From positions 1,922,001 through 1,986,000 of the forward strand of contig JAHDVF020001325.1 in the NCBI GenBank assembly GCA_022606425.2: a stretch of DNA of 64,000 nucleotides, written 5' to 3'. The notes beneath the pieces are model-generated. The model was not told where the DNA came from. It ran no database searches and saw only the letters and a list, made by a program, of their open reading frames with translations. Of the stretch, positions 1 to 9,139 are shown piece after piece (the first letter of the stretch is position 1; every line of letters begins with the position of its first letter). This DNA comes from Lepidostoma basale (taxonomy: Eukaryota > Arthropoda > Insecta > Trichoptera > Lepidostomatidae). A program made the translations under genes and the position numbers.

Positions 1-350
1 ACAGTAAGGTCTAAACAAGTTTTGAGGACTTCCGAAATGAAGACACTAAGGACGATAGCAGGCAAGACACTGAGAGATCGGGTGAGGAACACCAGAATAA
101 GAGAGGTATGTGAGGTTGAGAATACTATAAGATGAAGCAGACAGCGAAAAAGGGACTAGTACGGTCATGTTCAAAGAATGGACACCACCAGACTCCCCTA
201 TATTGAACTACATAATCAGCCCCATGGGACTCGTCCTCGTGGAAGACCTCCTAAAAGATGGAAGGACAGCTGGGAGTGTACCTCACAGGAGGAGCAACAC
301 TCTGGAGAACAGACCACATAGGTCTACAACAAGGAAGAAAAAGAAGAAGA
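1..350 (+). mobile_element. RTE-like LINE family E, ORF C-terminus and GAA tail
   Basis: The first bases read, with frameshifts, as the C-terminal tail of an RTE-type reverse transcriptase: an LRTSEMKTLRTIAGKTLRDR block, then HVQRMDTTRLPY and RPRGRPPKRWKDSWE. The sequence after it becomes a GAA-rich tail near 331-352. The element runs off the left edge of the window, so its 5' extent is unknown. At least one stop and one frame change interrupt it, so it is a dead copy. Related minus-strand copies lie at 38.5-39.0 kb and 44.1-44.4 kb. Confidence 0.75.
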
Positions 351-354
351 ATAA

Positions 355-425
355 AAAAATGTATTTAGTTAAATTCCAGATGTTTATGGCTTCGACCGGT
401 TTCAGCAGCTCGCTGCCTTTGGCAT
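355..425 (-). ncRNA. Degenerate hammerhead-type repeat, ACCGGT stem III
   Basis: On the minus strand the sequence gives a stem II hairpin (GGCAG-CGAG-CTGCT, 417 to 404) followed by GAAACCGGTC (403 to 394). This is the GAAA, palindromic ACCGGT stem III and cleavage C of a hammerhead. The CTGANGA segment upstream is lost (it reads TGCCAAA). The flank 'tatttagtt...' matches the better copy at 34460-34560, which shows one family. Confidence 0.5.
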
Positions 426-444
426 TATTTTGTAACTTTATCCA

Positions 445-590
445 GTAGTGGAGACCCGGACTCTCAAAGTAAACAAAATGAACCGTATAGAACCAATTGA
501 AATGTGTCTCCTTCGCTGAATGTTTCCGATCCTATGGACTGACATGGGCACCAACAATGAGGTGTTATATAGAACTAGAGTAGAAAGATA
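445..590 (+). mobile_element. RTE-like LINE family B fragment
   Basis: Translation gives ETRTLKVNKMNRIEPIEMCL, a stop, then MFPILWTDMGTNNEVLYRTR. This aligns by eye to the family B block ETWTLKVNSMNRLEAFEMCL...RVPWTDMVTNTEVPRRAR at 43.2-43.7 kb. In-frame stops make it a dead fragment without its 3' end. Confidence 0.7.
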
Positions 591-771
591 ATTATAAGAT
601 AATATACATTAAAAATGTTGTATAAAATAACTGGTCCAAGTTAGAGGCATAAAAATTGGAGAGACATCTCCAGGCGTAATCTAGTACTGTATGATTTGCA
701 GAGCCTTTCACAGTGCATTAATAAAGATTTTCTGCTGGCCATTTTATATATATGCTGGCCATATTTTGATT

Positions 772-818
772 TTATATATTATTTTCCCATGCTCTATATT
801 TACTAATCTGAGTGTCCA
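772..818 (+). repeat. 47-bp direct repeat, copy 1
   Basis: These 47 bases (beginning ttatatattattttccc) recur exactly at 1356-1402. The two copies bracket a T-family element and a family B fragment. Confidence 0.85.
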
Positions 819-824
819 ATCTGA

Positions 825-1082
825 ATTGATGACGCTAGTGTAAAGTGAACTAAAAAATGTGAAGATAGGCGCCGCATTCTAGCATATATACTACTTCCAA
901 AAATTTGTCAGACGTGGTGGTCGTAAGAAGGACGGAATGGGAAATATTGTTACACATAAAGCGATCGCTCAACCCAACCAATGACAGGTCATGAGTCCTG
1001 AGGGCGCCTCGGCCACCATATTCTGTTCCCAGAAAACAATTTACATCTTCGTCTCTATTGAGATACAATTAATCCTTATAGA
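825..1082 (-). mobile_element. T-family terminal-inverted-repeat element, one end missing
   Basis: Read on the minus strand, it begins with the T-family end AAGGATTAATTGTATCTC and GAGACGAAGATGTAAATT. It then runs through 'cctgtcattggttgggtt' to 'cactagcg', as in the copies at 21.2 kb and 55.2 kb. The opposite terminal repeat is absent near 825. No transposase is encoded, so it is non-autonomous. Confidence 0.7.
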
Positions 1083-1119
1083 AAGATGATTGTTGTCTAA
1101 TATAAATGCTAGAAAAATG

Positions 1120-1345
1120 ACATGTTTAGGACCCATTCACCGCAACTTAAAACACGGTCTGCTGCACCTCATCATGAAAGGGAAGATGAGGGTAGGCGCA
1201 GTGTGGGATGATCCCAGATGTCCTGGCTGGAAACCATCAAAGTGGGGGAGTTGTTCCGGCTGGCACAGGACAGTGATGCCTACGCCAGGATGGTTGCCGC
1301 CGTCGGGGTATCTGACATGATACTTTTGAGACGAAGATATATTAA
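1120..1345 (+). mobile_element. RTE-like LINE family B variant, ORF C-terminus
   Basis: Two overlapping frames give LLHLIMKGKMRV and then MSWLETIKVGELFRLAQDSD, matching the block LLQLILKGKIEGRR...MSWLRNVREWTGIRSVEELFRVAQDRD of family B with a frameshift near 1215. It lacks an obvious GAA tail. Confidence 0.7.
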
Positions 1346-1355
1346 AACAAAAAAA

Positions 1356-1402
1356 TTATATATTATTTTCCCATGCTCTATATTTACTAATCTGAGTGTC
1401 CA
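1356..1402 (+). repeat. 47-bp direct repeat, copy 2
   Basis: This is an exact copy of 772-818, with 537 bp between the repeats. Confidence 0.85.
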
Positions 1403-1409
1403 CCTATTA

Positions 1410-2285
1410 TTATTTTGGCTTGCTGTGTGTCCTGCCCATTACCACATTAATATATTTGTACGATGATGTCGATAACATACATTGGTTCGATGTTTTTGAT
1501 ATACCTAGTTGTAAATATAATAAAAAATAATGGCACAAAAAAATACAGGGTTAAGATTATATTTGTAAAGAAAGAAGCGAGTCTTAGATAGATACATATG
1601 AGTAGAATTCATCCAACCATGAGCACATAAGCGTAACTCCTGGTGCTTGAATTTTTATCGCGTTTTCAATGAGTTCTTCTTCAGTTTGTTCCACCTCTTC
1701 TAACAAGCTTACTAACGTAGCCTTTTATAACATTATTCATAATTCATATTGCGATACGATGGGGTCTCTCTCTATTTCTGAATATGGCTTAAAATTCTGT
1801 TATGTTTTTTATTCTGTAATAATCTGTATTTGTTCCTATATTCACATCATATCAACACATAAATATTATAATATAATTTAGTATGTCTATAAATGTTAGA
1901 TAAATTGCTTAGAATAAACATCTATCAAAGAATCGTTATCGCTAAACGCAATTTCATTACTTTTATGCGATAGATGTATATTCCAACAGCGTGGGTCTGT
2001 TTTATTGAATTTTGAATAAAATACTTAATCTAAAAATAAAAATGCTGGAGTGGCTATTAAATCAAATATTACTATAATAGTTTATCTTACATGATGTTCA
2101 GTTAAATTATTTATTTTTTATTGTTAAAGTATTTTTTGCGTATTCGATGGTGATGGAAATTACATTGCCATTTTACAAAAAAAATACTTCTTCTTTCACT
2201 CAGTATTATCTTTGACCAAAGTTTTAGAGTTTGTTGCAAATTTCATCTTCATTATTATTATGTGTGGTAAGAAAATCAAATATGT
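1410..2285. other. AT-rich sequence without recognised features
   Basis: Only short open frames with AT-driven composition are present on both strands. I see no repeat family from elsewhere in the window. Confidence 0.6.
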
Positions 2286-2287
2286 GT

Positions 2288-2463
2288 AGACGATCGAAGT
2301 GTGCGCGGGAGATGCCTATTGGTGGCGATGAGGTTCGCAACCCATCACACCGCGTCTCCCGCGGAGCGAAAAGAGAAGGATGGAGTGCCGCATCAGTAAA
2401 AGTGTGACAGTCCATTCTTTCTGCCTACCCTTTCGGGGAGACGGCGTGGTGGTTAGTTAGTAT
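2288..2463 (+). mobile_element. N element (non-autonomous, borrows family A 3' end), short copy
   Basis: It begins at 'gatcgaagtgtgcgcggg', includes the self-complementary pair GCGGGAGA and TCTCCCGC, and ends with the family A 3' terminus (CCATTCTTTCTGCC ... GGGGAGACGGCG) and a GTTAGTTAG tail. The 5' body seen in the copy at 28.8 kb is missing, as expected of 5' truncation during target-primed insertion. Confidence 0.75.
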
Positions 2464-2862
2464 TATATTCTGTAATCGCTTTTTCATTGTTTTGTGAATA
2501 CATAATTGAAGTGTTGTTAAACATTTTATACAATGTTTTAAAACAACAAACCATCACACCGTTTCCTCGGAAAGGTTGGCAGAGTTGGTTGGGACCAAGA
2601 ACTATAACATATAATATTTAAATTCAGTAATAATTTAAACAAAATTACCATTTTTTCAAACATTATATATGAATATGTAAGAGATAATAAAAATTAAAAC
2701 CCATTGTATTAAACACGAACCTCCAAGAATACCTGTAATACCAATAGTTAAATTCAGAAATTTTTTACATAAATATATGAAGATTATTTTTGTATAGAAT
2801 CATGTTTACCACCCCTGATCTGTATGTATATAAAGGACTAAGTTTACAATAGTGTTACCAGT

Positions 2863-2895
2863 CTGTCGATGCCAGCGAGTCTGGCGAAACCGGTC
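2863..2895 (+). ncRNA. Hammerhead-like motif, ACCGGT family
   Basis: The core reads CTGTCGA, T, stem II GCCAG-CGAGT-CTGGC (perfect 5 bp), then GAAACCGGTC. Stem III would be the palindrome ACCGGT with C2895 as the cleavage base. An inner stem I of AGT (2860-2862) with GCT (2896-2898) is possible through a G-U pair. The A to T change at the sixth core position would be expected to abolish activity. Sequence around it matches the right arm of the fold-back at 55.9-56.1 kb. Confidence 0.6.
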
Positions 2896-2899
2896 GCTC

Positions 2900-3395
2900 T
2901 CTAAATAAAGACAAAAGTGGAAGTAGTTAAAAAACATCGTTTTATTTAATTATTATAAAAGATAACTGTTTTTCTTAACGACTTATTTAAATGGTTCCAC
3001 TTTCGGTACGCAAAAACGAATAGTAGCGATATTGGATTTTTTACATTAATGTTTTTCTTTCCTGTAATAATTTTACACTTTTTTTATTTCAATATAACAG
3101 TCTGCCGATTTATCTGTAATCTATCCGGATGCAGAATACAAGTAGTTAATTTGTATTTTCGGGTATAATTGATTTAAAAGTCTCGATTGAAATTTATACA
3201 TGTTATGCTTAATTTGATAGTGAATTTATTACTAATACTGCACATACTGGTTATGTAATAAAATAATATATATTGACTTCAGTGGCAGTCGCTATATTTT
3301 TATTATTAGATATAAAATAATATTGTGGCAAAAATTTTTTTTATGCAAAGGCGATTTATTTAAATATTCGACGAAGGATATAAAATTCTACTTAT
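2900..3395. other. AT-rich sequence, remainder of the hammerhead repeat
   Basis: 2896-2990 continues the flank of the motif above (aaataaagac...aaaagtggaag, also at 56.0 kb). Beyond this no feature is recognised. Confidence 0.5.
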
Positions 3396-3658
3396 ATATC
3401 GTCGGTTCAAAGGGAAAACTCATTAAGTGACATTTGAATTATTTATTTATTTTTTTGCAATTTCTGATCAGACTTGTGAATTCTACGTCAGAAAGTAATC
3501 ACCAAGTGTTTTTATTAAAGAATAACTGTTATTCTTCAATAAATACACTTGGTGATTGTTTTCTGACGTAGAATTCACAAGTCTGATGCGGAAGTTACAA
3601 AAAAATGAGAAAATTTTGAAATGTCACTTAATGAGTTTTACCTTTGAACCGACGATAT
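3396..3658. mobile_element. Palindromic MITE, 263 bp
   Basis: The left arm beginning ATATCGTCGGTTCAAAGG is matched by the reverse complement at the right edge, and most of the interior pairs as well (gaattctacgtcagaaa with tttctgacgtagaattc). The centre itself contains aagaataac...gttattctt. No open frame or target duplication can be assigned with confidence. It differs from the hammerhead fold-backs because no GAAA core is present. Confidence 0.75.
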
Positions 3659-3842
3659 GAAGTCATGGATCCTAAAAGTTTCAAGGGGCATGCGCATCGT
3701 GTGCATTTCGAATTATTTTCGAGGAGAATTATTTCTCTCGAAGTATTTCTCTCTCGCTCTCTTGTATTCAAAATATTCTCGTACTGTTTCTTGATGACAT
3801 GCGGGTTTTTAGCTATTTATACTATGATTTAGTGTAACTGTT

Positions 3843-3900
3843 ATCAAATCAAATCAAATCAATTTATTTTCTCAAAATATATTACAAACAACAATTTTAG
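3843..3900 (-). mobile_element. LINE 3' tail fragment with ATCAA repeats
   Basis: The run atcaaatcaaatcaaatcaa followed by tttatttt is the reverse complement of a LINE-like 3' end with a (TTGAT)n tail. A plus-strand equivalent with GATT repeats ends at 22467. Confidence 0.4.
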
Positions 3901-4138
3901 TTTAAGGCATCTATTGAGTATAGGTAAAACATAAAAATATATTATATAATACCAGGAACGCATGAGAGATGGTTCGAGATTAGGAATACAAGTTATTCTC
4001 CAAAGTCAAGAGTATTTGTCTTCTGAACGTACTTTCACGAATATGAATTTCTGAGTGATGTATGTCTGCCGCCTATCAGTCTAAAGAAGCCTATCCTACT
4101 TCTTCAGGGCCAAAATTAGCTCCCTCCCGGTCCCCCTT

Positions 4139-4158
4139 GGGGGGGGGGGGGGGAGGGG
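4139..4158 (+). repeat. Poly-G tract
   Basis: An uninterrupted run of about fifteen G (4139-4153) is followed by A and four more G, and preceded by ccccctt. It is a strong outlier in this AT-rich window. Confidence 0.9.
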
Positions 4159-4224
4159 CACCTTGGGAACCTATGCTCTATATCAACAGGTAGCATCTTA
4201 GAAAGAGCAAATACAAGCAAACAC

Positions 4225-4702
4225 AATAACTAGTGAGGGCTGCTTCCAATTATCAACATTAAAAAACTGTTGGGATATAATGTTAGTACCAATAGGACAA
4301 TCTACAAAACATGCGTGCGACCCATCATGACGTACGCTGTAGAGACGCAGGCTGACACTGTGCGAACCAAGGGACTACTAAGAACATCGGAGATGAAGGT
4401 CCTAAGATCAATTACTGGAAAAACCCTCCGAGATCGTGTCCGCAACGCAGACATAAGAAAAACCTGCGAAATAGAGGATATCGTTCAGTGGAGTAGATCC
4501 AGAAGAAGATACTGGAGGGACCATGTAGCCCGAATGGATGGTGACAGACTCGCATATACAGCCGCCTATGAAATCCCTTCCGGACACCGCCCACCTGGAA
4601 GACCGCCTAAGAGATGGAGGGACAGCTGGATCTCATCATCCGACGAGATATGATTTCTGTGTCACAGATCGTCAGATCTATCAAAAGAAGAAGAAGAAGA
4701 AG
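4225..4702 (+). mobile_element. RTE-like LINE family C, 127-codon ORF C-terminus with GAA tail
   Basis: An open frame from 4270 to 4653 ends the reverse-transcriptase ORF of an RTE-type element. It carries IYKTCVRPIMTYAVET (the end of the RT domain), LLRTSEMKVLRSITGKTLRD, RSRRRYWRDHVARMD and PPGRPPKRWRDSW. A GAA-repeat tail follows at 4682-4702. The catalytic RT and endonuclease domains are not present, so it is 5' truncated. The frame is uninterrupted, which suggests a relatively young insertion compared with the copies at 8.9 kb (minus) and 22.5 kb (plus). Confidence 0.85.
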
Positions 4703-4704
4703 AC

Positions 4705-5135
4705 CAATAGGACATAAATTCTCATTGATTTAGTAAAAAAAAACACAGAAGTTATGGAATTAGCAAAAGATGGAACAACTTTAGATATACGAGTACGAGT
4801 AAATGTAAGAGGTGTTTCATGCGACCGATGCGATGATAAATACGCTTTCTCCCAAAACGATACATGATATCTCAGAGATAATCTCCACGTCGATCAAGAA
4901 GTTTGTGTCAATTTAAAAATAAGTTTATTAACAGATATTTTTAAAAGTATATCAAATAACCATTATCCAGGTAAAGTTTCTTATTTACACATGATATTAT
5001 AGTGACTATGAACCATAAATTTCTATTTGTTGATATATAAGCTTGGATGAACAATAAACCTTATAATAAAAAGGTGGGGAAATATATATTTTTTGTGTAA
5101 TCAGTATAAATCTGTAATATTTTTTCGTAAAACTA
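4705..5135. other. AT-rich sequence without recognised features
   Basis: No gene, RNA or shared repeat is visible between the family C tail and the next family A copy. Confidence 0.5.
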
Positions 5136-5139
5136 ACTT

Positions 5140-5765
5140 ATTAACTAACCATCACTGCTACATTTTTCTTTTCTGACATACTTCTCTCGCTTCCTCAAAA
5201 ATTCATACAACGTGTCATGCACGCACGTCGATTTCTCCGACTCCTCATGTGGCCGACATTCAATATTTGATCGTGTCACTTTTCCTCTATCTTCCTCTAT
5301 TTCAAGTTCCATTTACATCGTTAACATATGGTATATTGTACTTTTTTACCATTCTTTCTTCTTTCATTTATTCCATGTGTCGAAACCATCTTATTGATCC
5401 TTTCATTATTTTGTTCATAACACATTCATAAGCACCGCATTCACTTCTGATATTTTCATTCGACACTCTTTTATTATTATTATTATTTTGTTGACTCGCT
5501 CTTTACATCATGACAGCATGAGCCAAATCGATGTAAAGCGTATTATAGCTATCATAGTGATTCTCGCGACATGTGATAGGTAGCTAAGTATCGCCATTTT
5601 ATTGTCACGTGAATTCTACACCAGACCAAAGACAGTGTGACAATCGAACCCGGAACCTTCGGGGTGGCAGTCAATGCACTTATCACTCGGCCACGAAGGC
5701 CGTCAGAATCTACACATTCGTTTCAGATATCTCATTTCTACTGTATTTGTTCTACTTTCATAATT
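5140..5765 (-). mobile_element. RTE-like LINE family A1 copy, split by a SINE
   Basis: The minus strand shows the family A 3' end (TTAGTTA tail at about 5140) and, further 5', fragments of RSRRNRRACMTRCM, GRPRKTWHDQ and MNKIMKGSLRWFGHM. At 5470 the reading is interrupted by a SINE and resumes at 5706 with the MRSLRRMC segment (cattcgtttcagatatctc). Multiple frameshifts make it non-coding. Confidence 0.8.
5471..5701 (-). mobile_element. tRNA-derived SINE inserted in family A
   Basis: On the minus strand a tRNA-like head (gccttcgtggccgagtg) carries a box A-like GTGGCCGAGTG and box B-like GGTTCGATTG, followed by a body and a (TAA)n tail. Relative to the copy at 27.4 kb about 20 bp between head and body are deleted at an 'aatc' direct repeat. 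It lies inside an A1 element and is therefore younger than it. Confidence 0.85.
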
Positions 5766-6189
5766 TTAATTAAAAACAAATATATTTTATAATAATAAAT
5801 ATTAAATATAAGTACGGTACATTAGTCTTAGGTTTTAGTGGAATATGGCATAATAACTTGGGGCAGCTTGAGCTCCAAATACCCCAATAAAGTTATAGAA
5901 GCACAAACAACCCTCATAAACGACATTCTTAAATCACCTCTAATAACATTAACAAATCGCATTTATAAATAGAGCTCTCAATTTATAAAATGAAAAAATA
6001 TATATTGATGAATGCATTTATTTTCCAGAAGTTTTATCATATTTTATGGAGGGGATATACCTACTATAAAATATTATATTATATTTAGTCTTTCTAGGAT
6101 ATTAACAAATGTATTATGGCAAGGCGAAATATTTAATTGCAATAAAATATAATTAAATATCTACAACTTGGGTTAAAAATTAAAGGACG

Positions 6190-6290
6190 ACGTGGCCAAA
6201 GGCAAACGTTTGCATAAGTGACAGAGAAGCCTTTGCATAAGTGATTGCTAACATCGGGGAAACTGATATGACGCAAGAAGAAGAATGTTA
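6190..6290 (+). mobile_element. Family B 3' end, degenerate
   Basis: The segment aagtgacagagaagcctttgcataagtgattgctaacatcgg... is a decayed version of the family B terminus (AQDRDRFAEVIANVGG), followed by gcaagaagaagaa as the tail. Confidence 0.55.
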
Positions 6291-6299
6291 AATATTAAA

Positions 6300-6725
6300 C
6301 AAACAAACAAACCATCACGCCATTTCTCTGCAGGGGTAGGCAGAGATAATGAACCGCCACACTACTCTATCCTTGTAAACCTCTCTAGCTTCCTCCACAT
6401 TCATACAACGGATCATCGACATCTAACATGACCGACCTTTAAAATTTGATTAATTTGGTCATGCCATGTTTTCCTCGGTCTGCCTCGACTCCGTACTCAC
6501 TATTAACGTATACTTTCTTAACCATTCTTTCTCCATCCATGCATTCCATATGTCCGAACCATCGCAGCGATTCTTTCATAATTTTGTTCATGATATCTTC
6601 TTCCGCTCTACATTCCTTTCTTATATTAGCATTTGAGATTTTGTCGTATATCGTTCTACCACACATACGTCTTAGCGACCTCATCTCTACCGCATTTATC
6701 TGCTTGCATCCTTCTTCTGTGAAAT
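6300..6725 (-). mobile_element. RTE-like LINE family A2 copy with GTTT tail
   Basis: The minus strand gives MRSLRRMCGRTIYDKISNAN, RKECRAEEDIMNKIMKESLR and WFGHMECMDGERMVKKVYVN before a frame break. It differs consistently from A1 (RAEED in place of GANES). Its tail is (GTTT)n, seen as aaacaaacaaac on the plus strand, not (GTTA)n. Copies at 35.1, 40.4 and 58.2 kb share these traits. Confidence 0.8.
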
Positions 6726-6860
6726 GAAAACGTCTATTTTATTATATTTTATGGGAATGACATGTTTCGCCTTGCTAATTCTTGCTTTAGGCATTATCAA
6801 ATGTCATAACATTTGATAATACCTTAGCACGTCGAAACATATCATTCCCATAAAAAACTA
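6725..6860. mobile_element. Fold-back repeat family 1 (GAAACATGTC), between two LINE copies
   Basis: The left arm (gaaaacgtct...ttttatgggaatgacatgtttcg) and the right arm (cgaaacatatcattcccataaaa) are inverted copies around a short loop containing aacatttgataatacc. It belongs to the same family as 27.0, 32.4, 36.7, 54.1 and 59.5 kb. Family members keep GAAACATGTC but have TTGATAA where a hammerhead needs CTGANGA. Confidence 0.65.
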
Positions 6861-6861
6861 A

Positions 6862-7335
6862 CTAACTTACCATCACGCCGTCTCCCCGGAGGGGTAGGCA
6901 GAAAGAATGGAACGCCACACTATTCTGTCCTGACATACGCCTCTCGCTTCCTCTACATTCATACATCTTGTCATGCACGCACGTCGATTTTTCCGACTCC
7001 TCACGTGACTGACATTCAATATTTGATTGATTTGATCGTGCCACGTTTTCCTCGGCCTTCCTCTATTTCTAGCTCCGTTCACGCCGTTTACATACGAGTA
7101 TATCTTCTTTACCATTCTGTCTTCACTCATTCTTTCCATGTGTCCAAACCATCTTAATGACCCTTTCCTTATTTTGTTCATAACACTTTCATTCGCACCA
7201 CATTCACTTCTTATACTTGCATTTGTCACTCTATCATAAACAGATTTGCCACACATTCGTCTTAGAGATCTCATTTCTACTGCATTTATTCTACTTTCAT
7301 CCTTCTTTTGCCAGTTCCATGCTTCACTTCCCATA
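6862..7335 (-). mobile_element. RTE-like LINE family A1, best-preserved ORF C-terminus (153 codons)
   Basis: An open frame runs from 7334 down to 6873. In order it contains MGSEAWNWQKKDESRINAVE, MRSLRRMCGKSVYDRV, IRKGSLRWFGHMERM, RNRGRPRKTWHDQINQIL, NRRACMTRCMNVEEA and WRSILSAYPSGETA, then a stop that overlaps the tail. These are the RT-proximal connector and C-terminal cysteine region of an RTE-like protein; the catalytic RT lies upstream and is absent. The tail on this strand is GTAAGTTAGTTAG. It serves as the reference for the other A copies here. Confidence 0.88.
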
Positions 7336-7339
7336 ATAT

Positions 7340-8335
7340 AATATATAATGAAACTTTTATAAAACAGATGATAATTTGAATAAGACTTTTACATCATTCA
7401 AGAAGTAATAAATAAACAAATAATTTCATTTAAATAGCAATTAGGTACACCTTGCTTTTTTTATTTATAAAAAAAACAAATAAGTGCTATAACTAAGTTT
7501 TTTTTACTACCTCTGCCAGAATTTGAACAAGATATTGAAATTACAGGATGTGTACCAAAAATCAATTAAAATCAAGTTTGTACTTACACCAAACAACAAG
7601 ATAAATCTCCTGTCTCTAATAGTTTACGACACCGTGTAACCGTTATTACAATATTAAGACGAACGTATATTATACATTTTGTACAAGATTATTTACGTTG
7701 TAATATAGCGTGGTGTTTTAACTATATGTATACCTTTTTTTTTGGGACGTTGGAACTTCCTGTATCTATTTAATTGAGTTGTTAACTTACTTGCCTACGA
7801 ATACAAAATTTTAATACAATGGTATCAAAACTAGTTTAGTGAAACTTCCGTATCTTCTTAATTGAACTTAATGCCCGGTCTGGAGAGGCATCATATTTCA
7901 ACAGCCTAACAAGATAAATGCTTATCCGGGAAAGTGCATTTGTGAACATATTAATTGAAATCAAGTTGTTTCATTGATTGAATGATTTATTTATAACATG
8001 TATTATACATTATTTAACGACCTCATTAAGAGGCTGTGCAAATAATATATATTTATTACTAGTGCACGGAATCGACATAAAAAGCATATATTTTTATTTC
8101 CTGGGCTTCGGTTTAAAAAAGACGCCGTTTTTGTGTTTTGAAATCTATATACCCCTTTTAGCCCTAGTTAGTAGGGAAAATAAAATCATTTTTTAGGGTT
8201 TACTGAATATTTAATAATATTTTAGGGTTCTCGGGGTGAGAGCTATACAATGGGATATTTTTGTCTATTTATATTATATAATTTATATTTTAAAAAATGT
8301 TCTTATAAAACATGTTTTAGGTACTTAGTTTATGT
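7340..8335. other. AT-rich sequence without recognised features
   Basis: About 1 kb with no shared repeat. The 72-codon plus-strand frame at 7978-8196 has AT-driven composition and no recognisable domain. Confidence 0.5.
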
Positions 8336-8410
8336 CGTTCTCCCGATGATGGGTGTATAGTGTAAAGACCTTCAAAACATGTTAAGAATAATAAACACTT
8401 CAAGTGATAA
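8335..8410 (+). ncRNA. Hammerhead-like repeat family 6
   Basis: The sequence gttctcccgatgatg...accttcaaaacatgttaag matches 38.6 kb and 53.4 kb. The core position reads CCGATGA instead of CTGATGA in all three copies, and a stem II of the GAAGG/CCTTC type is suggested by their consensus. GTTCT with AGAAT can form an outer stem I. Activity is unlikely because of the C at the second core position. Confidence 0.45.
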
Positions 8411-8544
8411 AAAAAGTCATCATTATGGAATTCCTCAATGTCAACACCTTAAGTTTAAAAAATAAAAAAAAACTCTACACGATTGTTGATTTTTTTTAAA
8501 TAAAATAAAAAATTGCTGCACTTCTATTGTTGAGTAACTGCGGT

Positions 8545-8690
8545 CGTTTGTACGAATACACGAGTATCATTGCAATAAGTATCAGGTTCAGTAGAAGAAG
8601 AACTCTCGAGTCAAAGTAAACGGCTTCCCAGCCGAGTGTATCTCCATTTCCTGCCCCCTCCCCCACATCCTCTGGAGACACAGGGCATAA
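8545..8690 (-). CDS. Candidate exon with a membrane segment, unrecognised
   Basis: On the minus strand a GC-richer open frame encodes SPEDVGEGAGNGDTLGWEAV, YFDSRV and then LLLLNLILIAMILVYSY, a plausible single transmembrane helix with flanking KRPQ. The frame is preceded by a splice-acceptor-like stretch, ctgtgtctccag, ending near 8661, and continues to a stop at 8496. No matching repeat is seen elsewhere in the window. It could equally be chance coding in a small GC-rich block; no function is claimed. Confidence 0.25.
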
Positions 8691-8924
8691 GTCACGCCAC
8701 ACGAGTCAGCCACCAGAACGAGGCTCGATCTAATAGTCACAATAAGATTACGATCCACAGATTATTAAGGATTTGTTATAATTAACCGAGGCATAAAACG
8801 GTAATATGTGGGCGCCTGCTTACCTATATATCGAACCCACTGTAATAATTTTATATTAAAGGTTTGTATATAAATTAAGGAAATATAATAATAAGCTTCA
8901 TGCAGCGTATGATATGTCTTCTTT

Positions 8925-9080
8925 TTCTTATTATTTTAATAGATCTGAAGATCTGTGACACAGAAATCATGTCTCGTCGGATGATGAGGTCCAGCTGTCC
9001 CTCCATCCCTTAGGCGGTCTTCCAGGTGGACGGTGTCCGGAGGGGATTTCATAAGCGGCTGTTTATGCGAGTCTGTCACT
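8925..9080 (-). mobile_element. Family C fragment
   Basis: The minus strand reads DRLA/YAAYEIPSGH...PPGRPPKGWRDSWTSSSDET with a stop, the end of the family C ORF. It runs to a GA-rich tail at 8925, interrupted by ttatta. It is 5' truncated within the DRLAY block. Confidence 0.75.
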
Positions 9081-9084
9081 ACTT

Positions 9085-9137
9085 GGTCAAAGTGTGGCAG
9101 TTCATTATTTCTGCTTACCCCCTCGGAGACTGTTAGA
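9085..9137 (+). mobile_element. Family A or N 3' terminus, tiny piece
   Basis: The sequence gtcaaagtgtggcagttcatt...cttaccccctcggagac is the shared A/N 3' end without its GTTA tail. It directly abuts the family C fragment. Confidence 0.65.
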
Positions 9138-9139
9138 AA

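Noticed and set aside
5466..5490. Independent (TTA)n microsatellite
   Set aside because: It is the 3' tail of the minus-strand SINE.
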